Source: HGM13006 sp964518645 | GTDB taxonomy: Bacteria; Bacillota; Clostridia; Oscillospirales; Oscillospiraceae | Assembly: GCA_964518645.1 (NCBI GenBank) | Contig: CAZFGL010000050.1 | Span: forward strand, 1-15,622 | DNA: 15,622 nucleotides | Direction: 5' to 3' | Part shown: positions 7,047-14,693 of the stretch, piece by piece | Layout of the letters: each line of letters begins with the position of its first letter | Position numbering within the stretch: position 1 is the stretch's first letter | Program-made: the position numbers and the translations under genes | The notes under the pieces: generated by a model | The model's database searches: none | What the model saw: only the letters and a program-made list of their open reading frames with translations | What the model was told of the DNA's origin: nothing

Positions 7047-9722
7047 TCAGCTGAGCAGGTGTGCCACCTCAACCCACCTGACCTTCCGATTCCGGTCAAA
7101 GCTGATATCCATATTGAGCTTTCCCATCTCAATACGTATGTTCACCAGTCCTGTGTCCGCAACAGGCGTATATGTGCCGTAATAATCGCTGTCGTACTGA
7201 TAGATATAGTCAGTGTAGGACGGCTCTGCGCCGGAAGCTTCAAAATGGTCAAGCACCGTTTCCAGAGAATCTCCCACCTGTATTCCCAGAAGGGGGATGC
7301 CTTCCCCACACACCTGATACATCCCCAGATGATATGCACTGCACGCACTGCAATAAAAGAAGAGATAATACTCCGCCGGGTAAGATATGCTGATGGTGCC
7401 GGAACCATCGTCAGGATAATAATGCTCCGGAGTACCCTGTTCTGCCAGAACCTCAGTAACATCCTTCTGATACAATTCTTTCACATCATGTTCATGCACC
7501 ATATAAGCTTCCATATCCCCGGGTCTTTCCTCCGCCACCAGACGGACACAGCCTGTGATCCCGCTGCCGGCTCCCTGGTTGCCGCTTTCACTGGTGACTT
7601 TCCCCGTTTCCCCGTCAAAGGTCAGCCGGACAAAGGACGTGATCCCAGTATCCCCCGCAGGGCCGGTACACAGGAGCACGGTCTGTTTCTCCGTCACCTC
7701 GGTAAAGCGCCATTCCCACGACGCATACTGTTCCAGAAACACCTGCGCATCTGCGATCCACTGACCGATGGCGTTTATCGCCCCCTCAGAGACCTTCTCT
7801 GCGCCTTCAGCCTGTACAAGACTCGTATCGGCCTGCGCCAGCAGCTGCGCCCCGTCCGGCGCTTCGTATGGCTCCAGCCATCCCATGGTGGGGCCATTCA
7901 CCACCTGTCCATCCTGATAATAAAACAGGCTGTAATAAATCTCGGTGGTCACCGGTTCCTGCCGTATGACTTTCAGCGTCAGCCGCCTTTCATCGTCATA
8001 CTCCACATTCCACAGATATTCGTCACCACTGACGGGAATATATGCATCCCAGTGTTCCCCCAGATACTTTGCAAAGGCCTCAAGGATCTCTTCCCCTGCA
8101 CCGGCAGTATTGGTGCCGTTCTTCAGCTTTTCCAGCACAATCCCCGCCACCGTCTCCGGATCAGACAGAGCCTGCATCGCTGCAATTGCCCCTTCCGGGT
8201 CTTCTGCCTGGTAGTAAGGCTCCGCCACAAGGCAGGGATTTGAGACAATGCCGTTAAGATCGAGCACCGATTCGATCAGCGCCTGACTTTCCGGATAAGG
8301 GGTGCTGTCGCTGCACCGGAGAATATAGCAGGTTTCAAACTGCTCCTGCTGTCCCAGCATATAGTCCCAGCCCGCCAGCGCCTGGGTCGGCCAGTTATCG
8401 TAGATTCCCTCATAAGACCATCTGTAGTTCTGATACATGAGATTTGCATCCAGCTTCAGAATGGAAAACAGGGTCTCCCCCTCCACCTGACAGAGCACCA
8501 CAGTCTCCCCGTCCCCGGGAAGGAGCACCCCCGCAGCCTCCCCGGGGATCACCAGACCGGTGGAGAGGGTCACTGTATTTTCCGGAATTGAAATGCTGAC
8601 AGACTCCTCTTCCACCGGTTTGTCAGCGTTTTGTCCTGTAGAAAGCGGTTCCGGAAGTTCTGCCTGATCGCCCACCAGTGCAGCCCCCAGAGAGATGCTG
8701 CACCCGGCCAGCACAGCCACTGCCAGAACCACCAGCAGTACCGCAATCCCCCGCTTTTTCCGTTTCTCCGAGAAAATCTCTTTAAACCGCTCCATAATGG
8801 ATTTTTTCGTGCTTCCAAAGGTCGCTGCCATCCCCAGGCCCGCACTGCGCTGGGCGGTGGCCATAATGGTTTCACAGTACTGCATCCGGACGTCCCGAGT
8901 AGCCCCCTCCACCACTGCCATGTCGCAGCAGATCTCCAGGGTCTGATAGGCCCGGTAACGCATGATCCATACCGCCGGGTTGAACCAGTGGAGCCCGTTA
9001 CACAGAAGCAGCAGAGCTTTATACAGGGTATCCCGCCGCTTGATATGGGTCAGCTCGTGGCGCAGTACATAATAAAGCTCTGTTGCGTCCCACTCCTCCT
9101 GGGGCAGCAGCAGTATGGGACGGAATAAGCCTGCCACCATAGGCGAGGCGATGTTCTCCAGTATCAGCAGACGCAGGGGACATTTCAGACCGCAGTTCCG
9201 TTTTGCCCGGAGCACCAGTTCCCGGATCTCCTTATCCTGTGCCGGCCAGCCCCAGCGCCACACATAGCGCCGGAAGGAGTAATTCACCATTCCATGGTAT
9301 CCAAGGAACACCACCACACCCGCAGCCCAGAAACCCACAATTAATCGGTACCAGGAGAATTTCCCCGTCTCAGGCTCCGGTTTCGTGGTGGTTTCCGGGG
9401 GCGTCTGAGGGGCGTCCGCCCCTGTGGTGGCTGACTTCTCCGGTTCCGCCGATATTGCAGCCCGTTCAGTCTCCATCGCGACCCGGGTAAAATTCTCCCG
9501 CAGCTGGTACTGCCGCTCCGCCACAGTGCGTACCGCAGGGATCTCCGCCGCCTTTTCCGGCAGGGTCACGGTGACCGGGATCATAAGGCGCAGGGCAAGG
9601 AGGATCCAGATCCAGTATTTCAGGCTGGCCACATAGCGTCCCCGCACCAGTTTAAAAAACAACAGCAGCAGGACAATCACGATCCCCGTAATCAGGGATA
9701 TGCGTATGAAATCATAAAACAT
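7047..9722 (-). CDS. M56 family (BlaR1/MecR1-like) membrane metallopeptidase with large ectodomain
   Basis: An 891-residue sensor-protease, about 300 residues longer than BlaR1. The N-terminal half is a classic M56 module: membrane segments at about 5-25, 33-53 and 124-142, then a cytoplasmic zinc protease site HELTH (222-226) in RHELTHIKRRDTLYK, followed by WFNPAVWIMRYRAYQTLEICCDMAV with the probable third ligand Glu263. A further membrane helix lies at about 325-341. After it comes an outside region of about 550 residues that I cannot assign; it lacks the SxxK/KTG serine beta-lactamase-like sensor of BlaR1 and has several acidic, aromatic-rich stretches, so the signal is probably not a beta-lactam. 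By analogy it should cleave or inactivate the BlaI-type repressor encoded one base upstream. The ATG at 9722 has GGAGG 7 bases upstream, inside the end of the repressor gene, indicating coupling. Confidence 0.9.
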   Translation of the reverse strand: MFYDFIRISLITGIVIVLLLLFFKLVRGRYVASLKYWIWILLALRLMIPVTVTLPEKAAEIPAVRTVAERQYQLRENFTRVAMETERAAISAEPEKSATTGADAPQTPPETTTKPEPETGKFSWYRLIVGFWAAGVVVFLGYHGMVNYSFRRYVWRWGWPAQDKEIRELVLRAKRNCGLKCPLRLLILENIASPMVAGLFRPILLLPQEEWDATELYYVLRHELTHIKRRDTLYKALLLLCNGLHWFNPAVWIMRYRAYQTLEICCDMAVVEGATRDVRMQYCETIMATAQRSAGLGMAATFGSTKKSIMERFKEIFSEKRKKRGIAVLLVVLAVAVLAGCSISLGAALVGDQAELPEPLSTGQNADKPVEEESVSISIPENTVTLSTGLVIPGEAAGVLLPGDGETVVLCQVEGETLFSILKLDANLMYQNYRWSYEGIYDNWPTQALAGWDYMLGQQEQFETCYILRCSDSTPYPESQALIESVLDLNGIVSNPCLVAEPYYQAEDPEGAIAAMQALSDPETVAGIVLEKLKNGTNTAGAGEEILEAFAKYLGEHWDAYIPVSGDEYLWNVEYDDERRLTLKVIRQEPVTTEIYYSLFYYQDGQVVNGPTMGWLEPYEAPDGAQLLAQADTSLVQAEGAEKVSEGAINAIGQWIADAQVFLEQYASWEWRFTEVTEKQTVLLCTGPAGDTGITSFVRLTFDGETGKVTSESGNQGAGSGITGCVRLVAEERPGDMEAYMVHEHDVKELYQKDVTEVLAEQGTPEHYYPDDGSGTISISYPAEYYLFFYCSACSAYHLGMYQVCGEGIPLLGIQVGDSLETVLDHFEASGAEPSYTDYIYQYDSDYYGTYTPVADTGLVNIRIEMGKLNMDISFDRNRKVRWVEVAHLLS

Positions 9723-9723
9723 G

Positions 9724-10056
9724 TTATACCTCCTTGCTCCCGCCCCGGGACCTTTGGGACGAGATCATGGCCTTCACGCTTCTGCCAAAGACCGCCTCCA
9801 GAACGTTCTTTCGCTCCGCCCTCTGATACTCTCTCTGGGTGATATTGGGGGCATAGACCACACCGGAACCGGTGTACAGTTTCTTCAGAACCCCGGCATC
9901 CAGAAGATGCTGCAGCATGGATTGCAGTTTCTCCGGTTTACAGACCCGTTTTTCCTCGATTCTGTCCCGGAACCATTCCGCTGTAACAGGCCCTTCGGCA
10001 TGCCAGATCAGCAACATCACATCCAGTTCTGAATCACAAAGCCGCTGGATCCCCAT
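9724..10056 (-). CDS. BlaI/MecI/CopY family transcriptional repressor
   Basis: A 110-residue winged-helix repressor. LCDSELDVMLLIWHAEGPVTAEWF matches the first helices of BlaI; PEKLQSMLQHLLDAGVLKK is the recognition region and GSGVVYAPNITQREYQ the wing and start of the dimer helix. AVFGRSVKAMISS matches the BlaI segment (NGSLKPML-like) near which BlaR1-type proteases cut. The protein is somewhat shorter than BlaI (about 125) and the recognition helix is divergent, lacking the usual TV+T pattern. It sits first in a leftward operon with the M56 peptidase (1-base gap). Start ATG at 10056 is preceded by AAAGGAGG at 8 bases. It probably represses its own operon and perhaps other envelope genes until the M56 protein is activated. 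Confidence 0.87.
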   Translation of the reverse strand: MGIQRLCDSELDVMLLIWHAEGPVTAEWFRDRIEEKRVCKPEKLQSMLQHLLDAGVLKKLYTGSGVVYAPNITQREYQRAERKNVLEAVFGRSVKAMISSQRSRGGSKEV

Positions 10057-10076
10057 CGCCCGGCCTCCTTTACTAT

Positions 10077-10134
10077 ATTATACAAAAATATAACTCACGT
10101 TTTTGATTGCACATCAGTCTAATCTCCATGTCAA
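10077..10134 (-). promoter_or_regulatory. Promoter region and possible operator of the blaI-M56 operon
   Basis: Two leftward candidates: TTGACA (10134-10129) with TGCAAT 17 bases on (10111-10106), and a perfect TATAAT (10082-10077) without a recognisable -35. A dyad TTATA, 6 bases, TATAA (10078-10093) overlaps the second -10 and could be a repressor site, although it is not the TACA...TGTA form of the classical BlaI/MecI operator. Confidence 0.5.
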
Positions 10135-10251
10135 TACATACATCTGCTTTTTTCTGTAAAATTCGCCCTCAGAATCCCTGTTTTCCTGTTACAAACAAAC
10201 CGGTGAGCTCATTCCGTTTCCATTTTACGCATATATTTTGGCCTCGAACCA

Positions 10252-10280
10252 TTGCGAAGCGTATGCTTTTGTGGTATGAT
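10252..10280 (+). promoter_or_regulatory. Promoter of the beta-helix gene, extended -10
   Basis: TTGCGA (10252-10257), a 17-base spacer and TATGAT (10275-10280) preceded by TGG. Predicted start near 10287, leaving a very short leader of about 24 nt with AGGAGG at 10296-10301. The rest of the gap from the divergent repressor gene (10135-10251) shows no gene or clear structure. Confidence 0.65.
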
Positions 10281-10310
10281 TTAGTTACTTTTTATAGGAG
10301 GTATGTAAGC

Positions 10311-12569
10311 ATGGAACTTCTTCATAAATTCATGTCCCCTGATGGTCCCGGCATGGGTGGCATGCCCCCCATGGGTGGCCCCGGCGGTATGCCCGGCATG
10401 CCCGGCCCCGGTGGCCCTGGCGGAATGCCCGGTATGCCCGGTATGCCCGGCCCTGGTGGCCCCGGTGGTCCTGGTGGCCCCGGTGGCCCCGGCGGTCCTG
10501 GAGGCCCTCCGGGATTTGGTCCCTCCAAGCCTGCTGACGTAACTGAGCTGGGCGACTGGGATCAGGTTCAGAACAAGGATGCTGTTGCACTCTGCTACGC
10601 ACTGGATCTGGTTGAGGTCACCGGAGAGGGCGAAACCTTCTTCCTGAAGCCTGCCGCTCCCGCTGCTCCCGAGGCTCTGAAGGCAATGGCTGATAAGGCA
10701 GCCAAGATGGGCAAGAAGGTCACCACCTTTGTTCCCGCCGGCCCCACCGTTGACGATGCCTGCCAGCAGCTGGTTGCAGCCCTGAAGGAAGGCAAGGACG
10801 GTCTGCCTGTCATGAAGGTCGTGGAAGAGACCACAACCCTTGACAGCTTCACCATCGGCGCTGACGAGGTTTACGTTGCACCTGCCGGCAAGGATCTCAC
10901 CATGACCGTTTCCGGCGTAGGCACCAACATGAAGCCCGGCACCTATGAGAACGTCACCCTGACCCTCACCGATGCACACCTGAAAACCACCGGTGGCCCC
11001 GGTGGCGAGCACACCCATCATTTCCGCACCGCCCTGATGGTCAAGGACGGTGAGATCGTTGAGGAGAAGAGCGTCAAAGCTGCGATTCTCGGCGGACAGG
11101 TCACCGGCGAAAAGGCTGTGGATCTGAAGATCAACGACAAGCAGCATATGTTCAACGGTGTTATGGTCACCGGCGGCAAATACGCCATCGAGAACGCTGA
11201 TCTCACCTTCGTGGGCAACGGCGGCAACGACTTCCAGGGCTATGGTGCCGGCGTTATGACCACCGGCGACGCAGACGTTACCATGACCGATTCCCGGATC
11301 CATGTTGAGGGTGCAATCCGCTCCGCTGTCTGGGTCGGCGGCAAGAGCCACATGACCGTTAAGGACTCCGTGATCGATTCCTACGACGCAGATCCCTTTG
11401 ACGAGGACTTCCGCAGCCTGTCTGTTCCCATGATGAAGACCGTTCCCTTCGCACTGAGTCTGGACGGCAACTGCCGTGCCACCAACGTGCTGGATCAGGG
11501 TCAGGTCGTCTATGACAACTGCGTCATCGTTGCTGAAAAGTGGGCACCCCTGTCCACCGACTCCGGCCAGGTTCCCACCTCCCTCACCGTCAGAAATTCT
11601 CTGGCTGGCGTAGGCTATGTGGAAGAGGCACAGGAGGGCAAGGAGTACACCGCCACCAAGACCGTTGGCGGCAAGACCTGGGGTTACACCATGGCCGGCT
11701 CCGGCTACATCGCATACGGCGACGGCGGAGTTACTGACAAGTTTGAGAACTGCCAGTTCTACACTCCCGACTACATTCTGATCTGCACCGGCGTTCAGCC
11801 CATGACCTTTGTCAACTGCTACGGCAAGGCAACCCGTGCTCTGGCCATGTGGCATCAGGCCCGTGGCGGTGTGCTGAACATCGAGGGTGGCCAGTACGAC
11901 ATTGAAAAGACTGCATTCCAGATCAAGTCCGGCGCTTATGTGAACATTCACATGAAGGACGCAAAGCTGAACATGGGTGAAAACGGCGTAATCATCCAGC
12001 AGCTGGAGAGCGACGACGCAGGCGGAATCGTTACCCGTAAGTATGTTGTTCCCATGCAGGAGAACGACTGGAGCACCGTGGTTCCCGCTGCTGACGGTGT
12101 GCCCGACTCCAACGCTGTCTTTGAGAACCAGACCCTCACCGGCGACATCTTCAACTCTGTCTACGGCCGGAAGCATGGTCTCAGCGTTGTTCTGAAGAAC
12201 ACCACCCTGAAGGGTGTTGTCTCCTCCTCCAACGCCAACCATCTGAAGGCAGACGGAACCATCGCCCCCGGCGGACATGAGTTCGAGTATGACAACCACT
12301 GGGATGCCAAGACCACCGCAGATTATAAGGTGATCGATCCTGAGGCATATAAGTATGGCTGCCGCCTTCTGAACACCGCTGCTCCCGCAGTAAATAACGA
12401 GGTCAAGCTGACTCTGGAAACAGGCTCCGTCTGGACTGTTACCGGCAAGAGCTACCTCACCGCGCTGACCATCGGCGCAGGCTGCCGTGTAGACGGCACC
12501 GTTACCGTGGACGGCAACGTGGTTACCGGCGAAGGAACTTACACCGGCAACATCATCGTCACCCCCTAA
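10311..12569 (+). CDS. Collagen-like Gly/Pro/Met head fused to a right-handed beta-helix protein, function unknown
   Basis: A 752-residue protein. After MELLHKFMSPD, residues 12-68 consist only of Gly, Pro and Met, mostly as triplets (MPG)n and (PGG)n, a collagen-like Gly-X-Y pattern; a Phe/Pro-rich joint follows. Residues about 75-160 are a mixed alpha/beta region (DVTELGDWDQVQNKDAVALCYALD; VDDACQQLVAALKEG). From about 165 to the end, many short strands rich in T, V, G, N and D (for example VMVTGGKYAIENADLTFVGNGG, ending GTVTVDGNVVTGEGTYTGN) indicate a parallel beta-helix. No signal peptide, membrane helix, sortase or lipoprotein signal is seen, so it is predicted cytoplasmic, odd for this architecture. 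A His cluster GEHTHHF lies near 233. The start ATG 10311 follows AGGAGG by 9 bases; the frame is open back to 10107 but that part contains the promoter. Strongly biased codons (mostly AAG lysine) suggest high expression. A Dabb gene follows. Confidence 0.85.
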   Translation: MELLHKFMSPDGPGMGGMPPMGGPGGMPGMPGPGGPGGMPGMPGMPGPGGPGGPGGPGGPGGPGGPPGFGPSKPADVTELGDWDQVQNKDAVALCYALDLVEVTGEGETFFLKPAAPAAPEALKAMADKAAKMGKKVTTFVPAGPTVDDACQQLVAALKEGKDGLPVMKVVEETTTLDSFTIGADEVYVAPAGKDLTMTVSGVGTNMKPGTYENVTLTLTDAHLKTTGGPGGEHTHHFRTALMVKDGEIVEEKSVKAAILGGQVTGEKAVDLKINDKQHMFNGVMVTGGKYAIENADLTFVGNGGNDFQGYGAGVMTTGDADVTMTDSRIHVEGAIRSAVWVGGKSHMTVKDSVIDSYDADPFDEDFRSLSVPMMKTVPFALSLDGNCRATNVLDQGQVVYDNCVIVAEKWAPLSTDSGQVPTSLTVRNSLAGVGYVEEAQEGKEYTATKTVGGKTWGYTMAGSGYIAYGDGGVTDKFENCQFYTPDYILICTGVQPMTFVNCYGKATRALAMWHQARGGVLNIEGGQYDIEKTAFQIKSGAYVNIHMKDAKLNMGENGVIIQQLESDDAGGIVTRKYVVPMQENDWSTVVPAADGVPDSNAVFENQTLTGDIFNSVYGRKHGLSVVLKNTTLKGVVSSSNANHLKADGTIAPGGHEFEYDNHWDAKTTADYKVIDPEAYKYGCRLLNTAAPAVNNEVKLTLETGSVWTVTGKSYLTALTIGAGCRVDGTVTVDGNVVTGEGTYTGNIIVTP
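10343..10514 (+). repeat. GC-rich imperfect tandem repeat encoding the Gly/Pro/Met tract
   Basis: Triplet- and 9-base-periodic sequence built of ATGCCCGGC/T and GGTGGCCCC variants, in frame with the collagen-like tract. The block encoding MPGMPGPGGPGG is followed by a longer near copy (MPGMPGMPGPGGPGG), suggesting growth by slippage or unequal crossing-over. Third positions vary, so selection on the protein repeat is likely. Confidence 0.85.
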
Positions 12570-12576
12570 AATAATT

Positions 12577-12608
12577 TTGGGGCTGTCTCAGCACTGAGAC
12601 AGCCCCAA
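12577..12608 (+). terminator. Hairpin between beta-helix and Dabb genes (partial terminator or mRNA processing/stability element)
   Basis: A 14-bp stem, TTGGGGCTGTCTCA (12577-12590) with TGAGACAGCCCCAA (12595-12608), loop GCAC, just after the stop. The sequence after it (TTCATTCGG) has no T run, and the next ribosome binding site lies 7 bases on, so read-through is expected; it may set different levels for the two genes. Confidence 0.65.
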
Positions 12609-12625
12609 TTCATTCGGAGGATTCT

Positions 12626-12952
12626 ATGTATCGTCATATCTCCATGTACACCCTCTGCCGTGAGCCCGGCAACGGGAAAAGCTTTGAAGAAAACCTGACT
12701 CGCTTGCAGGAGCTTCTGGCGCAGGTTCCCTCCATCACCCCCACCGTCACCGCCAGCATGACAGGCACGGGCCTTGGAGGGCCTCCCGGTCTGCCGGAAG
12801 GCGGCCCCCGGTTCTTCGATGTGGCACAGATCATCGACTTCAACACCCGGGAGGACTGCATGGCCTATCCCGCCACCCCTGCCCACATGGCATTGGCGGA
12901 ATTCGGAGAAGGGGTCATTGAGCAGGTTGCCTGCATTGATTTTGAATACTGA
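12626..12952 (+). CDS. Dabb (stress-responsive A/B barrel) domain protein
   Basis: A 108-residue protein matching the Dabb ferredoxin-like fold: start MYRHISMYTL with the usual His4, then a helix (FEENLTRLQELLAQV), and after the middle strand DVAQIIDFNTREDCMAYPATPAHMAL, with the conserved Pro/His (His87) of the family, ending VACIDFEY. Dabb proteins dimerise; some are enzymes (olivetolic acid cyclase, other polyketide cyclases), many have no known role. A Gly/Pro-rich insert GLGGPPGLPEGGP (49-61) replaces the usual short loop. ATG 12626 has CGGAGG five bases upstream. It lies 56 bases behind the beta-helix gene with only a hairpin lacking a T run between them and no promoter seen, so co-transcription is likely. 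It ends at a terminator shared with the convergent ligase gene. Confidence 0.8.
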   Translation: MYRHISMYTLCREPGNGKSFEENLTRLQELLAQVPSITPTVTASMTGTGLGGPPGLPEGGPRFFDVAQIIDFNTREDCMAYPATPAHMALAEFGEGVIEQVACIDFEY

Positions 12953-12970
12953 TTTCAGTTACAACTGGGG

Positions 12971-13018
12971 CAAAAAGGACGCGTCGCAAATTATCTTGCA
13001 GCGCGTCCCATTTTTTAT
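12971..13018. terminator. Bidirectional terminator between Dabb and acyl-CoA ligase genes
   Basis: GGACGCG (12977-12983) pairs with CGCGTCC (13002-13008); inside, GCAA pairs with TTGC across a two-base mismatch. CATTTTTTATTTT follows on the right and CAAAAA precedes on the left, so both convergent genes can use it. Confidence 0.85.
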
Positions 13019-13019
13019 T

Positions 13020-14669
13020 TTACATGGTCAGGCCGTTCTGAGCCGCCACCAGATTTTTAACACAATAGATCTCCCGCAGGGTATTCTTCTGGATCTTACC
13101 GGTGGCATTTCTGGGCACCTGTGTAAAGATCACCTTTTTCGGCCGCTTGTACCGGGGCAGTGCCATGCAAAAGCGATTCACTTCCGCCTCGGAAAGGGTA
13201 TACCCCTCCTTGACCTCGATCACCGCTGCGGTGATCTCACCCAGACGCTCGTCAGGCATACCGATTACCGCAACATCCTTGACCGCATCATGCCCCCGGA
13301 GGAAATCTTCGATCTGAACCGGGTAGATATTCTCACCGCCGGAAATGATTACGTCCTTTTTCCGGTCAACCAGGAAATAGAATCCGTCCTCATCCTGCAT
13401 GGCCATATCGCCGGTTTTCAGCCAGCCATCTCCGGTGAGCACCTGCGCAGTGGCTTCAGGGTCATTGTAGTAACAGGTCATAACACCCGGGCCCTTAACA
13501 TAGAGCTCGCCCACTTCGCCCTGTTCCACCTCGGCACTGCCGTCCTCCTCCACGATCTTGCACTGCCAGCCATAACCGGGAACGCCGATTGCACCAACCT
13601 TGTGGATGTTCTCCATACCCAGATGGACACAGCCCGGGCCGGTGGACTCAGACAGACCGTAGTTGGTGTCATATTTATGATTGGGGAAATAGGACAGCCA
13701 GCGTTTTACCAGCACAGGAGGCACCGGCTGGGCGCCGATATGCATCAGCCGCAGCTGTTCGGTATGGAAATCAGACAGCTTCAGGTCTCCCCGATCCAGG
13801 GCATCCAGAAGATCCTGCGCCCAGGGAACCAGCAGCCAGACGATGGTGCACCGTTCCTGAGAAATGGCACTCATAATTGCATCCGGGGTGGTGCCCTTCA
13901 GCAGCACCGCCTTGGAACCGGAGAACAGGCTGCCAAACCAGTGCATTTTTGCGCCGGTGTGGTACAGCGGGGGAATCAGCAGGAAGCAGTCCTCCCGGGT
14001 CTGCTCATGGTGTTTCTGCTCCATCCGGGCAGACTGCATCAGGCTCTCGTGATTATGCAGAATTGCCTTGGGGAAACCGGTGGTACCGGAGGAGAAATAA
14101 ATGGCCGCGTCATCCTCATCCTCGATCCGAACCAGAGGAGCAACAGAGGAGAAATTCACGACCTGATGGTCATAGTCCTCAGCAAAGGTGGGACAGATCC
14201 CGGCACCAACATACATCAGCAGCCGGTTGTCGCTGATATTGTCACAGATCTCCTCAATACGTCCAATAAACTCCGGGCCGAACAGCAGCACGTCCGTATC
14301 GCTGAGCTTCACGCAGTATTCGATCTCCTGGGCGGAGAAACGGAAGTTCATAGGGACAACCACAGCGCCGGTCTTTAAAATGCCAAAATAGATCGGCAGA
14401 AATTCCAGACAGTTCATAAGCAGAATGGCAACCTTATTGCCCCGGCCAATGCCCCGGGACATCAGCATATTTGCCACCCGGTTTGCCTTTTCATCAAAAA
14501 CCTGCCATGTGATCTCCCGGCGGTAGGCCGTTGTGGGAGCAGGCATAATCAGTTCATACTCTTTCCAGGTAAGCCGTCTTTTTTCCTGAATCTCAGGGTT
14601 GATCTCTACCAACGCCACCTCCGGACCGTAAAGCTTTGCATTACGCTCCAAAAGATCGGTAATAGGCAT
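13020..14669 (-). CDS. AMP-forming acyl-CoA ligase (class I adenylate-forming enzyme)
   Basis: A 549-residue cytoplasmic enzyme activating a carboxylic acid with ATP to the acyl-adenylate and then the CoA thioester. Core motifs are intact: A3 P-loop SSGTTGFPK (193-201), A5 YGLSEST (337-343), A7 LKTGD (417-421), A8 hinge DRKKDVIISGGENIYP (435-450) and A10 PRNATGKI with catalytic Lys525. PLYHTGA (234-240) is the usual A4 region. The overall pattern is that of medium/long-chain fatty acid, aromatic or carnitine-type ligases; the substrate cannot be fixed from sequence alone. ATG 14669 is preferred (AAAGGA 9 bases upstream); the in-frame GTG at 14687 overlaps that ribosome binding site. It is monocistronic, with a near-consensus promoter and no partner acyl-CoA dehydrogenase or thioesterase in view. 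Residues 26-50 (PEIQEKRRLTWKEYELIMPAP...) look like a lineage-specific insertion before the conserved ITW motif. Confidence 0.93.
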   Translation of the reverse strand: MPITDLLERNAKLYGPEVALVEINPEIQEKRRLTWKEYELIMPAPTTAYRREITWQVFDEKANRVANMLMSRGIGRGNKVAILLMNCLEFLPIYFGILKTGAVVVPMNFRFSAQEIEYCVKLSDTDVLLFGPEFIGRIEEICDNISDNRLLMYVGAGICPTFAEDYDHQVVNFSSVAPLVRIEDEDDAAIYFSSGTTGFPKAILHNHESLMQSARMEQKHHEQTREDCFLLIPPLYHTGAKMHWFGSLFSGSKAVLLKGTTPDAIMSAISQERCTIVWLLVPWAQDLLDALDRGDLKLSDFHTEQLRLMHIGAQPVPPVLVKRWLSYFPNHKYDTNYGLSESTGPGCVHLGMENIHKVGAIGVPGYGWQCKIVEEDGSAEVEQGEVGELYVKGPGVMTCYYNDPEATAQVLTGDGWLKTGDMAMQDEDGFYFLVDRKKDVIISGGENIYPVQIEDFLRGHDAVKDVAVIGMPDERLGEITAAVIEVKEGYTLSEAEVNRFCMALPRYKRPKKVIFTQVPRNATGKIQKNTLREIYCVKNLVAAQNGLTM

Positions 14670-14693
14670 ATCTATGCATCCTTTCACAGAAAA

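Noticed and set aside
5992..7182. 396-codon plus-strand frame opposite the acyltransferase
   Set aside because: His/Gln/Pro-rich translation typical of antisense of a membrane protein gene; it also runs through a terminator and a promoter of the other strand.
6921..8243. 440-codon plus-strand frame opposite the M56 gene
   Set aside because: Low-complexity composition without any family pattern; the minus strand encodes clear HExxH peptidase signatures continuous with this region.
8695..8760. Lipoprotein signal (LAGC) in the M56 protein near residue 338
   Set aside because: It lies at the end of an internal membrane helix after 320 residues, not at an N-terminus, so lipidation is not expected.
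10107..10310. Upstream extension of the beta-helix frame (68 extra codons)
   Set aside because: The extension contains the extended -10 promoter and the AGGAGG site that serve ATG 10311, and has no ribosome binding site of its own.
10281..12299. 672-codon open frame on the minus strand across the beta-helix gene
   Set aside because: It mirrors a GC-rich, strongly codon-biased gene and its product shows only translated repeats; no ribosome binding site or promoter of its own. The plus-strand frame has both and a recognisable fold.
12774..14378. 534-codon plus-strand frame opposite the acyl-CoA ligase
   Set aside because: No recognisable domains; it crosses the bidirectional terminator and the end of the Dabb gene, while the minus strand carries all adenylate-forming motifs.
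14670..14687. GTG at 14687 as start of the acyl-CoA ligase
   Set aside because: It overlaps the AAAGGA ribosome binding site that is well placed for ATG 14669.
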